DNA from: Thalassia testudinum
Taxonomy: Eukaryota > Streptophyta > Magnoliopsida > Alismatales > Hydrocharitaceae
DNA length: 64,000 bases
NCBI GenBank assembly: GCA_037157565.1
Contig: JAZHRO010000002.1
Coordinates: forward strand, 71,445,001 to 71,509,000
Direction of reading: 5' to 3'
A program made the translations under genes and the position numbers. This document shows, piece by piece, positions 45,526 through 58,681 of this stretch. The notes under the pieces were generated by a model. The model was not told where the DNA came from and made no database searches. It saw only the letters and a program-made list of their open reading frames with translations. Every line of letters begins with the position of its first letter. Position 1 is the first letter of the stretch.

Positions 45526-47454
45526 GGGAGGGAGCTAGGGCTAGGTGGGCTTAGGATGGGTTTAGGGTCGTCAAGGTTTAGATTCGTTCGCATTGGACCG
45601 TAAATAAATGTCTCCTCCATAGAATGAATCCTCTAACCATGTAGTAAGACTTCACTGGTCTCTTGAGCCTTTAAAATAGTGAATCAACCTCATAAGTCCT
45701 CTCTATATTAATTTTAGCTCAAATCATATCTATTAAGTAAAGAATAAACTAATTGGACATTTATTCATGAAGACCTAAAATGATGCTAAATGTATATATT
45801 TATTAACAAAACTGACTCTAGGATGGTAAGCATATGCATGGATTATTAACAAAATAATGCATTTATCATATAATACTTTCATCTTTTTCATTTCTATATG
45901 TAGAAGACTAAGTCTTATTGATATCTACATGATGCTTTTTTATGAGTAAGATTGATTTGTCATTCAATCACATTTACTACCCAGTGATTGTTCTCCTATC
46001 ATTTTTTAAATGGAGACATAATATTGCATTTATTAAATAGAAGTGCTTGACATGTACTAATTTCTGCATTCTAAGTTAATTACAGGTTTTAACCAGCATC
46101 TGCATGAATTACGTCAAGTCCATATTAAGCACTCTATATGAAGAGACATCTAATTAGGTTTATTTGATCACATTACATTCTCTTTTGAGAATTCATAAAA
46201 TCAAATTGATAACCATAGTGCCAGGCAAAGCTTGAGATGTGCATTGAATCTTGAATGGATCTCTTTTAACACTTGTTCTTCCTAATTCATAAATTTGATG
46301 ACTTTAAGCTTTATTTTGCAATTAGGTTTATTGTGCGCAAATCTTTCACAATTAAGTGAACCTATCAGTAGTGATCTAGTTTCGAATTCACCGGATCTTA
46401 AAGTATAAAGCATTTCACCGTAAACATGCCCTACGTTACCGCTTAGTATTCTATTATTTGTTAACCAAATAAATCTCTTAATTATCATCTTTTTATTCAA
46501 ATTAATTATATCCTTCTTTTATTTTTCATTTTCTCCCTTAATTATGTATTTCTCTTCTCTCTCCTTAAATCATCACACCACCTTACCCTCGATTCCCATT
46601 TTAATGTTCAATTGAGAAGCTCCCCATCCCAATTTACTTGACTCCAGCCTCCCCCCCTATTCACTACCTCTCCCTTCCCACTTCACTGCAGCTAACCCTC
46701 TCCCTCCATACGATATTCGGCCTCCCCTCCCTTCAAACCTGTTATACACATGGTTTTTCCAGATATAAATCAAGCATCACATCCACCATGGGGGTCGCAA
46801 TTCTCGCCAACATCAATTTAAGTTTTAGGTGGTAGGTACCAAACAACCAATGCATAGGGACGACAGAACCATGGCCAAGCATTTCAACTAGCGGGTGGCC
46901 CATAGGTAGTTCGTTGTAAGGCCTTGTCCTCAAATCCCAACCCTGGGAAGTTGAGAAGTTGGCTTCCAACTAGGAGGACCGTAAAGGATTTCAAAGGTAT
47001 ATGACGACGGATTCTATAAGCTACAAAAGATGGATGGAAGAACCCTCATCAAGAATTAGCATTTCGACAATCTTTGCAAACACTACATCTAAGCAAAAAG
47101 AAATTGTACCGAAGTTCTATAGTAAACAACTAAAGGAGATGAATTCAAAAATTTTTTCCTTTCCAAGTTGACACTATAAGAACAAATGCCATATACGCAA
47201 GAAACGATACACCAAATTATGGAGTAAATGACCTTCACATGGTGGTGTTCGAATAAGATATTACAAGAACGATAGCCTTGAAAGGTCGATGGTATCATGT
47301 CAAAGAAAGCCCAAGGGGAGACAAAAGGGAGAATCAGGTTCCTCACTAATTGGAGCAGGTAAGGGGCATTAATGAATCCAATGAAGCTGAGATGTTGCAT
47401 CCTCTACCTCTATAGCGAGATGGATAACTGTTGAATGGTAATCGTGTAGTTCTA
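45526..47454. other. Intergenic DNA left of the second Athila element
   Basis: Short frames at 46282-46500, 46742-46969 and 47089-47400 (all minus) have no motif. C-rich sequence lies at 46625-46740. No gene is supported. Confidence 0.45.
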
Positions 47455-49716
47455 GATAATTGTGTTGTAGTATAGAGACGAAAATCAAATCAACATTTAA
47501 ATTTATAGTACTCAAAAAATATGAGTTCCGATGTCGTTCTTAGGGAACAAGTTATTACAATTCAATCAACTACTCAAATATGATAAGCACAAGAATGCAG
47601 TGAAAAAGTCAATTTGAAATATATTCAATGTATGCCAAGAGTTATAAAACAAAAATAATATAGATAGAGAGAAAGAAAGCAAAAAGACGGTCCAGACCAA
47701 ACCTGGTTCAACCCAAACCCAGATGGCGTGAGCACAAATGAGGGCATGTGCGTGAGGCGTGCGTAGGGACCCGACCTTCGTGATCTGAGCGAATAACATC
47801 CTCGCATAAAACCTTAAATATCAAATTTCAAAATAAATTCCCACGATGCAGGACTATATAGCTCAGTTTCTTCGTGTGTGCAACTGCAGGTGTCGTTCGA
47901 GTAATTGGTGTTGTTGCTGCCTTTGCCGTGGCCAATGGAAGGTCCAGTTGTACTCGTGGAGGTATTCCGATGAGCCTGGAGGTGGTGGTAGCGAAGATGA
48001 CGACCGAGCGACGGCAGACGGTGACTAGGTGGTCGGCGACAGTGAGGGAAGCACCTGAAACAAAACACCGGCTAAAGGCCCTAATTAGAAGGCTCAGAAG
48101 GTTTGTGGTGGTGCAAGGAGTGTGATGGTGGTGGCAGTGAGGTGTTTTGTTGCATAAGGTGGTGTAACGACGTCAGAGTTGCAGGCGGAGGGTGGGTATG
48201 GTCGATAGGGTGAATGAGTAGGCAAAAGTCCTAATTAAGCTAAGGCTTTTGCTCAGTGGAAGGTGAGGATGGTTGTGGTGGTGGCGGTTTTGTGTTTGGT
48301 GGATGATGGTGTGTGTGCGAGTTCGTCAAAGTCTCTACCGGAGGCGGAGAAGACAGTGGTGGATCGATGAGTATAGTGGATGTATATGGAAACTAATGAC
48401 CTAAATGTACTCTAGAGATAGAGAGGGAGAGATTAGGGAGCTTAAGGGGATGTGAGGAGGCAAGATGCGTTCGGCGTTGACTAGCTGAACATGAAGAAGG
48501 TGATGAGGTCCGACAGAGGAATTGGCGAGGAAGAAGAGGCTAAAGGCACCCTTGCTTTGGCATGCAAGGTGCGTGAAGAAGAAGGGAAGAAGTTGGGCCT
48601 TCCAAGTTGGTGATTGGTTGGCCGAAAGAGGGTGGGCGGAGGAGCTCGCCGAAGTCGAAGGTGGTGTTGGCTGGATAAGAGGAATTAAAGAGAATTTCAG
48701 CCAAGGATCGACTGAGGAAGTTGTGGGAATGATCTAGAACTTATATAGAGCTCAAATAGGACCTTAATTGTTAAGGATTCGTGTGTAGGATTCGTGATTT
48801 TAGAAGCTTGAGCCCTTGATTTTCAGGATCTTGCAAGAGCTCCTGGGTCCACCTTATGATCTATGATTTTGTTAATACGGTAGGGAATCCTCTGGTGGTC
48901 AATCCTTTCAAGTTTGGAGGGATTTGGTCACAAATTGGAGGAGATATCCTCATATGAAATCAACAGTGTTGGGTTTGAAGGTCCTGTTCAGACTAGGAAA
49001 GAGATGATGGACAAGGTGGCAGGGGTATTTTTGCGAAAATGATGAAAATATGGGGGCTTGTTTGTAAGAAAAATGTAGAACCTAAGGGTTTGATTGAAAA
49101 GAATAGAGATATGAGGGCTCAAAATGCAAACTAAGTTAAGATAGACTCTGATTAGGCCCAAATTTTGGTGTTAACCTAATTTAGACTCAATGAATCTAAT
49201 GGTAAACTTGGATTTGTGTTTTGGTCAAGTTTGACTAGGTAAATTGCACAGAAGCCCAGATTAGGGTAAATTCCCATCTGAATCTCTATTCTTGGTCAAA
49301 ATGGGTTCAGATGGTCAAAGTGAAGGTATTAAACCTCTTAGAATATTTTTCAATAATTTTTGGAGGTTTAGATTGAATTTATCTCTACCATAACCCTTTC
49401 AATTTGAGTGAGGTTGATAATTAAGGTTTTCAGTATTATTTAAATCCTCGAAATGCATGAAACCCTGATTCAGTCGGTATGAGTCCATTACCTGATCTTT
49501 TAGGTTCATTTGAGCTTAAATTAACCCCTGATCAACTGTTTGGTTAATCTGCATTAGTGATGAGATGTTAAAACAATAAAATTAACTCTATTATCTTGTC
49601 TTCTTCTCAAATCAGTTCAACATAGATTTTTGGTCCTTAGATGATCATTTAGGAGCACTTAACACTTGAATCTGACTAATTTTAGTTAGTTATGACGAGT
49701 GATGGTGTTGCCATCA
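47455..49716 (-). repeat. LTR of the second Athila-like element
   Basis: About 2.26 kb. The outer end matches the LTR ends at 6800 and 27590 (GTAGTATAG..., AATTTATAGTACTC, GGAACAAGTTATTACAATT). The inner end reads TGATGGCAACACCATCAC on the minus strand. A minus-strand TATATAAG lies at about 48741-48748. The G-rich 47.9-48.7-kb block has open frames on both strands that are not conserved in the other LTRs. Confidence 0.72.
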
Positions 49717-51340
49717 TTCTCCAATGCCTATCTTTTGCTAGTATCTAGCAAAATCCTATGGATGAAAATAGATCTCTAAGCCGAATTTTAATCGTCTGGA
49801 TGACATACCAAGCCACATCTCTAAAAATTAGATCAAAATACCAACATTAGGCCTAGAGGTACTCAAGTACCAACCAAGATCCAGACCTGACCAACCTCAG
49901 CCATGGGTCCACCGTGAAGGTTTCTAAGACCCGCAAAAACTACCCAGAGGTTCGTTAACCCTAGCGGTTAAAGCACCCGTGCGTATTTGTAGCAATTCCA
50001 AGTTTAGTTTTTTAGTGCATTTTTTTTATAAGAGATAGAGAGAGATATTTATTTTGAGAGCTTTCTCCCTTTTCTTTTTACATTCCCCTAAATCTAACAT
50101 CGGATTAGCCCTAAACACAGTCTGTATCAGATTCCTTGTCCCCACCTTCAATCCTCGCAGGGTCCTTAGCTTTCGATGCTTCAGGATAGCACCGCTCATG
50201 GCAACCCCCAGAACCCTAGCTTTTGACACTTCGGGATAGTGTCGCCCATGGTGTTCTATAGCTAAATTCAGGCCTTGGCAATCGACATTTCGAGATAATC
50301 CCACCCATGGCACCTGAACTAGCACAAAGTACTTACGTGCCCCTGATAGGATATTTAGATATCCTAGGAAACAAGCACCGTGGAGACGATATGTTATAAC
50401 ACATATTCGAGGATAGTATTTTTCATACCTCCACTCCGTGTTGGAAACTTATCCAATCAACTTGTGTCTTCGAGCCACTCCTAAGTCGAATCTTCGGGAA
50501 AACATTTTCATAACAGAACTCTTTGGGCATTATACTTTATTAAGCATACTGAACCAGATCGGTGTGTGATTTTTGGGTCCCTAGGTTACCAAGTCCCACA
50601 AACCAAAGGGAAAGCAACAGGGTCGATAATCCCTAAGCCTTAGACTCAATACATCAGCCTCGCAACTTCCTAAACCTCTTAAGGAATAATCCAAATCTTA
50701 ATAGGTACGTAAGTGTTTAAGCCCTGGAATAGACCCAAGAGGCCTAAGGTCGGTATCCGTCGCTTATCTCCTAAGATTTAGCCCTTTAGGTCTTAATTCA
50801 TCATCTGATCCATCATAGAACTTAGGTAAGCTGCATAATCAATTACAGGCACTAATCACAATTTTTCTTTTGTTTACTCATTTTTCCTCTATTTTCCTTT
50901 CCTTCTCTTTTTCTTCCTCAACTCTAATCTTTCAATTTAGCTCTCCTCCTTCCATCTCTCTCTCTCTTTGTTTTTTTTTTTTTTTAAATGAAACCCTTCA
51001 AAGAATTGAATGTCACAGTGTTTTACACTTTAATACCCCCCATGCCTAAGATTTGTAATGTCCTCATTGTAAATTAGGTGGGTTTGAGTTCAGCTTCGAT
51101 CTCACATTAGAACAAGTTTGGGTGGGTGGCGAACGGGTCGGGATGACTGTTGTGGATAATTTCAAGCTCTGATACGAATATCGGAGGTGGAGTCGGCTGT
51201 TCTAACGGACAAACCCTAAAGTACAATATGAATTCAGCTTAGAAGTGGGTAAGGAGGGTCTCGGGTTTTTCAAATGACAGGTCACCTCCCGTTAAGCACT
51301 AAGTTTAACGCCATCAGTTAGGTGCAATGCAGCTTAGGGA
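49717..51340 (-). other. 3' region of the second Athila-like element
   Basis: This is homologous to 14833-16560. The three-unit repeat is at 50170-50320; a pyrimidine-rich block at 50870-50985; the hairpin ATTTGTAATG-TCCT-CATTGTAAAT at 51051-51074; the coding tail (EQPTPPPIFVSELEIIHN) at about 51140-51220. The terminal polypurine tract next to the LTR has decayed. Confidence 0.7.
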
Positions 51341-51836
51341 GAATGGAGATTAAAAGATACAACAGCCAGATTCAAGTCAGTGAGTTCGAGGAACGATTTC
51401 AATCTTTGACCGTTCACAACAGATGGTTTTGAGTCATGGCTGAGTCCACTGATTTCTAAAGCTCCATTTCCAAAGATTCTTCGAACAAGGGTCAGATCCA
51501 TTTTGATCTCAGTTTTCCTAGGAAGAGCTTGATCTTGGCATCAAAGAGGAGCACTTTCTAACCAGAATGGAATGATTTTCGTGATATGTGCTTATCATGG
51601 AAGGTTTTGACCCGCTCTTTTTAGATACACGAGTTCTCATATGCATCATTGTATAACTCCTTGATCTCGCTCATTTGCAACCGGTGGTGGATTCCAGCCT
51701 TAATGAGATCTAGATTTCACTTCCGTACTACCCAGTAGGCCTTATGCTCCATCTCTACAGGGAGGTGACATGGCTTCCCATACACGAGCTTGAGTGGAGA
51801 CATCCCTAGATGGGTCATACGGGCAATCCTATAGGC
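51341..51836 (-). pseudogene. Integrase C-terminal region, decayed
   Basis: This lies between the integrase core and the coding tail. Minus-strand frames show fragments compatible with the Athila integrase C-terminus, but they are interrupted; no continuous domain can be delimited. Confidence 0.4.
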
Positions 51837-52361
51837 CTACAAGGCTTCCAAAAGTCGGGTGGACCAATCCTTCCTATCAGACCGAACAGTGACCTGAAGG
51901 ATTTTCCTGATCTCTCGATTGAAGAGCTCAGTCAATCCATTAGTTTGGGGGTGATAAGGAGTCAAAACACGATGCGACACCCTGTACTTTATCATCAAGG
52001 ATCGAAAGTGCACATTCACGAAATGAGATCTACCATCACTGATGATGGCTTTAGGAACCCCAAATCTGGAAAAGATGTTCTCCTGAATGAATCGAAGAAC
52101 AACTTTATGATCATTTGTTCTTGTGGGTACGACTTCGATCCATTTTGAGACGTAATCAACAACAAGTAAGATGTACTCAAAACCATTAGATTCGGGAAAG
52201 GGTCCCATAAATTCAATTCCCCATATGTCAAAGATCTCGCATATGATAATTGGATTCAAGGGCATCATATTGCACGGGCCCATGTTGCCAAGGGTCTGAC
52301 AGTGGGTGTTAAACCGCTTCGATTGGGTTTTAAAATCATGCATCGTAGTATAGGTGGCCAA
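51837..52361 (-). pseudogene. Athila-type integrase core fragment
   Basis: This 174-residue frame contains PLNPIIICEIFDIWGIEFMG, ILLVVDYVSKWIE, FSRFGVPKAIISDG and TPYHPQTNGLTELFNREI, the gypsy/Athila integrase core. Two of the three catalytic acids are present (Asp in IISDG, Glu in LTEL). The first, usually Asp in GIDFMGP, is Glu here. The upstream His/Cys zinc region is only partly recognisable, and the frame stops at the junction with LTR-like sequence. It is not functional. Confidence 0.85.
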
Positions 52362-52905
52362 AGCGAATTAACATTTAAATTTATAATACTCGAATTAATA
52401 GAAAAATCCAAGGTTGTTCACTGGGAGCAAACATAAATGTTGACTACCACTATTTTGGGTGTGAATTTATATGAGTTATATTCTTTGAAAACCATAAGCG
52501 CACAATCACTCCTTAATCTCATAAAATGCAAAGTTAATGTTCATGATTCAAGTGTAATGAAGATACATCAACAAAATTTATCTAATGCTCAATTAAAAGA
52601 AATACTCAAGTATTCAATTGATTAGGCATTAAATAGACATTAGAAATAATGTTTGAACAAGTTATGCTAATAAAGACTTATCTAGAAGTAGCACATGAGT
52701 CAATCATCAAAAATTGCAAACTAGTCTTGGAATTATTGCATTTAAGTCCCAATGGTCTTACTCTTGGGTCCCTGCGTGCTTTCAAGTTGGTCCCTGCTAG
52801 CTTTCTTCTTTTGCTAATAGGTTCCTGTGAGCATTAAGGAGCATAAGCTCCTCTTCTCTTCACATACAACAGGGGAACCTTCATCTTCATTTCGTGGTCG
52901 CTGGT
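52351..52905 (-). repeat. LTR-like fragment, target of the chromovirus
   Basis: The first ~100 bp resemble the outer end of the second Athila LTR at 47460-47560. The rest is AT-rich to 52800. It ends with CTGGT, the target duplication of the chromovirus, and continues at 63275. Confidence 0.5.
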
Positions 52906-55586
52906 TGTTACGACCCGATTCCCGGATCCCTACGGGACCCGAGACCAGCTCGCCTCGATTAATCCCAAGACCCAATCGTCCAACAAAAACTAACCAAAAA
53001 GCAGGAAAGTAAACCACATTCACATATGCAATATAACTAAGCAGTAAAAACGTGCAAAGCAGTAAAAGAAAAGTAAAACTGTTGTTCCAATACATACCAC
53101 CACAACAACAGAGACAACTGAAACGAAAGTACAGTAATAACAACAGTAGCTAAAAGTCTGAAACTCACTACAACAGTAAAGGGGTAAAACAAGAAGAGAA
53201 GAAAAACTACGGTTGGGCTCGACTGGGCCCAGCACCCTCCACAGCTGGAAGCTCAGGCTGCTCAAATCCTGGACCTGAACATTGTTATGAAAAAGACAGA
53301 GTCAGCGAACGTTGAGTAGAGTAGTGTCTATACTATCTAAAACAGTAAAAGCAGTAGGTTTAATTCTCTTTTCTAGTTATTTTATTTTATATGCATTACC
53401 TTTTCACCCCTTTTCCTCAAACTTTTAGATTTTCTTGATCTTGCATGTTCCTCATGGGAACGATCTTGATTGTAATCTTTTCCGAAGAGTAGAAGGTACA
53501 CGTGATGCTCTTCTGGCTGGGAGAGTCCCCCAGTGGTAGTCCTACACCTAGTCAGCCACCCCGAGGTCACTGTCAAGACGTAGCGGTGACTACGGCACGC
53601 GTGATAAACGCACGGGTAGCTATCTCGCATTGATACGCGGTCAGTCATTTCCGCTAGCAAGTACGCCCAAAGTACAGAACGAAACAGTTTTGGGCCTAGC
53701 CCTCTCAGAAACAGGGGTCTAGCCCCTTAGAATGAAATAGGGGTCTCGCCCCTCCACAGTCCGCGCACCCTCGTCTAACTACCTCGATTTGCCCAAAGGG
53801 CCTAACAAGTCAGTGTAGGGTGGCTAGCTGAACCCCGGGCCCCGTGGGGTGGCTAGCTCCCTCCCTACACTAGTAGCTCGCCTTGTTACCGTGTACAAGA
53901 GGGCCAACAGAAGTCGGTGTAGAGTGGTCAATCCTAACCCTGGGTCTCAACCCAAGGGCGGCTAGCTCCGCTCTAGATAAAAAGGGGGACAGTCGCTCTC
54001 CTTGGTACCACGTACCCAAGGGCCATCACACTTCCCGTCTACATTCCAGATTTTCAATCTAACCACAGGAGCTCTACTCCTAATTCCCCGTAGGGTTCAT
54101 GCTCATGTTCACCACATTATTCCGATCCAGATTCCACCATTCACAATTCAGCTCTCGTTCATATACAGGAAGCTCGTGTTTCCACAATTCAATACATGCA
54201 ACTGATGATTTCATAGGTAATTGTTCATTTATCTCAGGCAGCTCATATTCTAATAGGCAGCTCACAACCTTATTACAGGAAATTGCTAGCAGTTTAACTT
54301 AATCATGTATACAAATACAATCATGCAATACAATTGGTTTATTCATTTCTCTATCCTAGGGTTCATGACACATCTTAGGTTTCCAGTTAACTAATTCCAC
54401 AGACACATTCTTATTTAATATGATTAATAGAAGTAGACCACTCTACCAGACAATCCGAAAGTAATGGGGTCTCAAACTGCAAACCCAGGCGTCTCTGCGA
54501 GCCCCAAACACGCAGCAGGCCGAAACCCTATACCAAGGAATACATCACAAAGGAGGATTCAGAACAGTGTATAAAGGTTTCTAGTACGTACAGAAATTCG
54601 CAAGGAAACTACAGGTACTTCGTTTGCATAAAACAGATCCCGATCAGACCCTAAACGGGTCAAAATGTGTCTACTAACCAAAATCAGATGTCTGGGAACA
54701 AGTCCAGACGTCTTAAAAGATACAAAACCTCACCTCAAGTCCCTGCGGTGTCCTCAGACATCCAGGGCTCCCCTACGATCATCTGAAGATGGTCACAGAC
54801 GTCGGACCACTCCTCTTGTCATCTTGTGAGCTAATCAAACGTCCGAAAGTGCATGGGAAGGCGTTCCGTGCTCCTTCCCAAGGCTGCTTCTGCGAACGAC
54901 AGAGCACCCACCCCAAAATCAGACCGGCAAATCTTCTATGGTGCATCCTGCATGGTCGTAACCGCGAAAAGAATGTACCTTCGCAGTAAAGGTGCTTTGA
55001 GACGTCTGGTCTTGACTCCAGATGTCCAGATGCTCCGCCAGTCGTCCGAAATTCACTCTAGATGTCTGATACTGGAAAATTTCCAGTATCAGAACACGCT
55101 CCCAGCACTCTTCGCCGCACTTCTCCTGGCTCCACCATAGCTCTAGCAACTACAGGTGGTCGAGGGCGCCGCTCTAGACTCCCTCCTCCTCCCGCACGCG
55201 CCTGCGGTGGCCGTGCGAGCTCCGACGAGCTTCCACCGAAGCTCCCGACCTTGGTCTCCTCCTCCTCCCATACTTCTCTTTCTTGCCCTCGCTCGCTCAC
55301 CCTCGCTCACCTCCTCGCTCTCGGCAGTGAAGGTGGGGTGTGGTGGTGGTGTGTGGGGCGGAGAGGAGAGGAGGGGAGGGTGGCTTTATAAGTGCTGTGG
55401 GTTTAGGGTTCAGGTAGGAAGGAGGAGAAAGTAGAGAGAGAAAAGAAGTTCTGTGCGCCGCCCGCACATAGAGCGCGTACAAAAATTTCATTTTCAGACG
55501 TCCGGGAAAGGGCCCAGACATTTGGATAAACGTCTGACTGAGACTCCAGATGTCTTAAAAGGCAAAAAGTGGAACAGGTCTTTACA
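52906..55586 (-). repeat. 3' LTR of the chromovirus
   Basis: It runs from TGTTACGACCCG to GGTCTTTACA. A minus-strand TATA box (TTATAAA) lies at 55385-55390. Four exact GACGTC sites occur at 54707, 54798, 55001 and 55497, with many CpG-decayed relatives. The GC-rich 54.8-55.4-kb block gives long open frames on both strands, none conserved in the other copies. Confidence 0.93.
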
Positions 55587-55724
55587 TCATAACAAACTTA
55601 AAGGACGTTTCGTGCCCAAAACTTGAACTAGCTAGGGTGCAGAAAAAGGAACATAAAATGCATAACAAACTTAAAGAGGACCGAAGTAGGTCCAAAAAGA
55701 TGTACCCTCAAAAACCTCCGAGTA

Positions 55725-56222
55725 CTACTCTCGCATCGCAACCTCAAGCTCCCAGGTAGCCTCCTCGTACCGCTGGCTTCTCCATAAGACCTTCACCAGG
55801 GGTACCTGCTTCCATCTCAGACTCCGGTCGACACTGTCTAGTATCTGCACTGGCCTCTCGGGGTAGGTCAGGTCGTCACCCACCTCAACACTCTCGTGGC
55901 TCAGAACGTGACTGGGATCGGCGACGTACTTCCTGAGGTTGGACACGTGGAACACGTCGTGCACTCCAGAAAGCTGGGGAGGAAGGGCAAGCCGGTAAGC
56001 AACGGGTCCTACCCACTCCAAGACCTCAAAGGGCCCCACAAACCTCGACGCAAGCTTCCCTTTCACCCCAAAACACTGCAGGCCCTTCATGGGCGAGACA
56101 TGGAGAAAGACGTGATCCCCAACCTCGAACTGCACCTCTCTGTGTTTCCGGTCAGCATAACTCTTCTGCCTACTCTTGACAGTGCGGAGTCATCTGTGGA
56201 TTTGCTCTATCACCTCCTGACT
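55725..56222 (-). pseudogene. Chromovirus integrase C-terminus and chromodomain
   Basis: The open part (55725-56135) holds EVGDHVFLHVSPMKG and GKLASRFVGPFEVLEWVGP, the GPY/F module of gypsy integrases, then a chromodomain-like end (VPLVKVLWRSQRYEEATWEL, EVAMRE). A TAG at 55725 truncates it before the last few conserved residues. TGA and TAG stops interrupt the segment between 56135 and 56225. Chromodomains of this group are thought to guide integration into heterochromatin. Confidence 0.85.
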
Positions 56223-57101
56223 CTACCGGATCAGCCTGGGGCCAACCTCCCACTTGGTCCCTACCTCGACCCAACTCAAGAGTGCAGTACACCTCCATCC
56301 GTACAGAGCCTCGTAATTTGCTATGTCGATGCTCGAGTGATAACTGTTATTATATGCAAACTTTGCCAGGGGTAAGTGCTCCTCCCAGGAGCCTCTCCAG
56401 TCTAGTACACAAGTGCGCAAAAGGTCCTCGAGTGTCTGTATGGTGCGCTCCGACTGTCCGTCTATCTAGGGGTGGTACGCGGTACTGAACCTCAACCGTG
56501 TCCCAAAGGCCTGCTGAAACTTAGCCCAAAACTGGGAAGTAAAATGGGTATCCCTGTCGGATACAATCTCACACGAAACTCCGTACAAGCGTACCACATC
56601 GTGAATGTACCTCTCTGCGAACTGTGCTGGTCCCAAGGTGACTCGGATAGGCAGAAAATGTGCCATCTTTGTTAACCTGTCCACGATCACCCAAACTGCG
56701 TCGTGTCCTCGCTGGGTAACAGGTAGACCCACCACCAAGTCCATGGTGATGCTCTCCCATTTCCACTCTGACACAGGAAGTGGCTACAACGGCCCAGCAG
56801 GCCTTTGGTGCTCGGCCTTCACCTGCTGGCACACTAAACACTGCTGCACGAACTCACCCACATCCCACTTCATCCCTCTCCACCAAAGGTTGTGTTTCAG
56901 ATCATGATACATCTTTGTGTTCCCGGGATGTATGGTGAACCTGGACCTGTGCACCTCCGTCAAGAGCTCTCTCAACAACTCCTCGTCCCTGGGAATGCAC
57001 AAGCATCCCCTCATGAGCAGCACCTTGTCTGTAAAAGAAAAGTCTCCTGGGCCCCCTGACAACACTCTATCCCGCAACGTCTGTAAGTACAGACCTGTCA
57101 T
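56223..57101 (-). pseudogene. Chromovirus integrase: zinc finger and catalytic core
   Basis: The frame 56784-57101 has the HHCC zinc-binding module (IHPGNTKMYHDLK and CLVCQQVKAEH). The frame 56466-56774 has the core with ITMDLVVGLP and EIVSDRDTHFTS, giving the first two catalytic Asp. A TAG at 56466 (after AYHP) separates them from the segment with the catalytic Glu and the frame 56223-56420 ([11 protein letters not shown]), which ends at another TAG. Domain order is normal; the protein cannot be made intact. Confidence 0.88.
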
Positions 57102-57140
57102 CTGCCCTACGATGATGCGGTCTATCAGCTTTGGTCGCGT

Positions 57141-57914
57141 CTACCGTGTCACTGTCACTGCCCCACAATACCCCTGTGACTCCCGAGGTCGCCAATTGCC
57201 CAACTCCTCCATAAGTTTCCAACTCTGTGCCTGTAGACTAGCCAAGTGGGTGAGCACCTTCTGGCTCAAGGTATCAACTACCACATTGGCCTTCCCTGGA
57301 TGGTAGGAGATGCTGTAGTCGTAGTCCTTCAGGAGCTCTAACCAACGTCTCTGTCTCATGTTAAGCTCCTTCTGGTCAAACAAGTACCTAAGGCTCTTAT
57401 GATTTATGAAAATCTCAAAGGTCTCACCATACAGGTAGTGCCTCCATGTCTTCAGTGTGAAGACAACAGCTGCCAACTCTAAGTCATGGGTAGGGTAGCT
57501 ATGCTCATGGAGCTTCAGTTGCCACGAAGCGTAAGCGACAACGTGACCCCACTGCATGAGCACACCCCCTAACCCCTGCAACGAAGTGTCTGTGTAGACT
57601 ACAAAACCACCACTGCTATCCTGGACGATGAGCACAGGAGCTAAAGTCAGTCTCTCCTTCAACTCCTAAAAACATGCCTCACATGCATCTGTCCAAGCAA
57701 AAGGCACGTCCTTCCGAGTCAACTGGGTCATAGGACGCGCAATCTGCGAGAATCCTCTGATAAACCACCGATAGTAACCTGCCAGTCCCAAAAAGACGCG
57801 TGTCTCTGTCACTGTACGTGGTCTCTCCCACCTGAGTACGACCTCAACCTTGGTTGGGTCCACAGCCAAACTATCCCCTGAGATCACGTGGCCCAAGAAA
57901 GTCACCTGCCTCAA
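57141..57914 (-). pseudogene. Chromovirus RT thumb/connection and RNase H
   Basis: 57666-57914 encodes FLGHVISGDSLAVDPTKVE and FLGLAGYYRWFIRGFS, the conserved end of gypsy RT. A TAG at 57666 divides it from RNase H (57141-57662), with [31 protein letters not shown] and [19 protein letters not shown]. The usual third catalytic residue, in FTDHKSL, reads FINHKSL (Asp to Asn). A TAG at 57141 ends the frame before integrase. Confidence 0.88.
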
Positions 57915-58678
57915 CCAAAACTCGCACTTGTTGTACTTGGTATACCGCTGTGTCGCCTCAAAGTGTCCAGAATCATCCGTAGATGCTGTCCGTGCTATGC
58001 CTGGTCCTGCGAGTAAACGAGTATGTCGTCGATGAATACCACCACAAACTGATCCAAGTACGGTCTAAAAACCCAGTTCATCAAATCCATAAAAGTAGCA
58101 AGGGCGTTGGTCAGCCCAAACGGCATGACCAAGAACTCGTAGTGCCCGTACCGGGTACGGAAAGCTGTCTTGGAGGCATCGGTCTCTCTGATCCTCAACT
58201 GGTGGTAGCCTGACCTCAGATCTATCTTGAAGAACACTATGGCATCTCACAGTTGGTCAAAAAGGTCATCAATCCTCGGCAGTGGATACTTGTTCTTGAT
58301 GGTGACCCTATTCAACTATTTGTAGTCAACAAAAAGTCGTAGGGTACTATCCTTCTTCTTCACAAACAACACAGGGGCTTCCCACAGGGACGCACTGGGC
58401 CTCACAAAGCCCTTCTCCAACAGGTCCTATAGCTGTGACTTGAGCTCTCGCAGCTCAAGTGGTGCCATCCAGTACGGTGCAGTAGAAATGGGGCTGGTCC
58501 CCGGTACCAGTGAGATCTCAAACTTGATCTCATGCTCGGGTGGTAGTCCTGGCAGCTCCTCTGGACACACATCAGGGTACTCACAAACCACCGGAATGCT
58601 CTGAAAGTCAACCACGAGGTTAGGCTCTGCCACTACATAGGCTAGAAAGCCCTTACACCCCTGGCTCAAAAGCCTCAC
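57915..58678 (-). pseudogene. Chromovirus reverse transcriptase, palm and fingers
   Basis: The open part 57995-58237 holds [30 protein letters not shown] and the active site [12 protein letters not shown]. Upstream, 58427-58678 covers the linker with PPEHEIKFEISLVPGTSPIS. TAG stops at 58316 and 58427 and a TGA near 58240 interrupt it. A frameshift lies near 57950, between the active site and the next block (YTKYNKCEFWL appears in another frame). Confidence 0.88.
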
Positions 58679-58681
58679 TGC

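Larger units (their letters stand above)
47455..52350 (-). mobile_element. Second Athila-like element, internally deleted
   Basis: It has a complete left LTR (about 47455-49716), a 3' untranslated region, the hairpin/internal polypurine element and an integrase core fragment (51837-52361). At about 52345 the integrase coding runs directly into sequence like the LTR's inner end (GTAGTATAGG, AACATTTAAATTTATAATACTCG), so primer site, gag, protease, RT and RNase H are missing. It is a relative of the element at 6.8-30 kb, not the same copy, and it keeps integrase, which that one lacks. Confidence 0.72.

Noticed and set aside
55062..55434. Ser/Pro/Arg-rich frames in the chromovirus LTR
   Set aside because: Different in the second LTR (62.7-63.1 kb) and in the solo LTR; LTR composition explains them.
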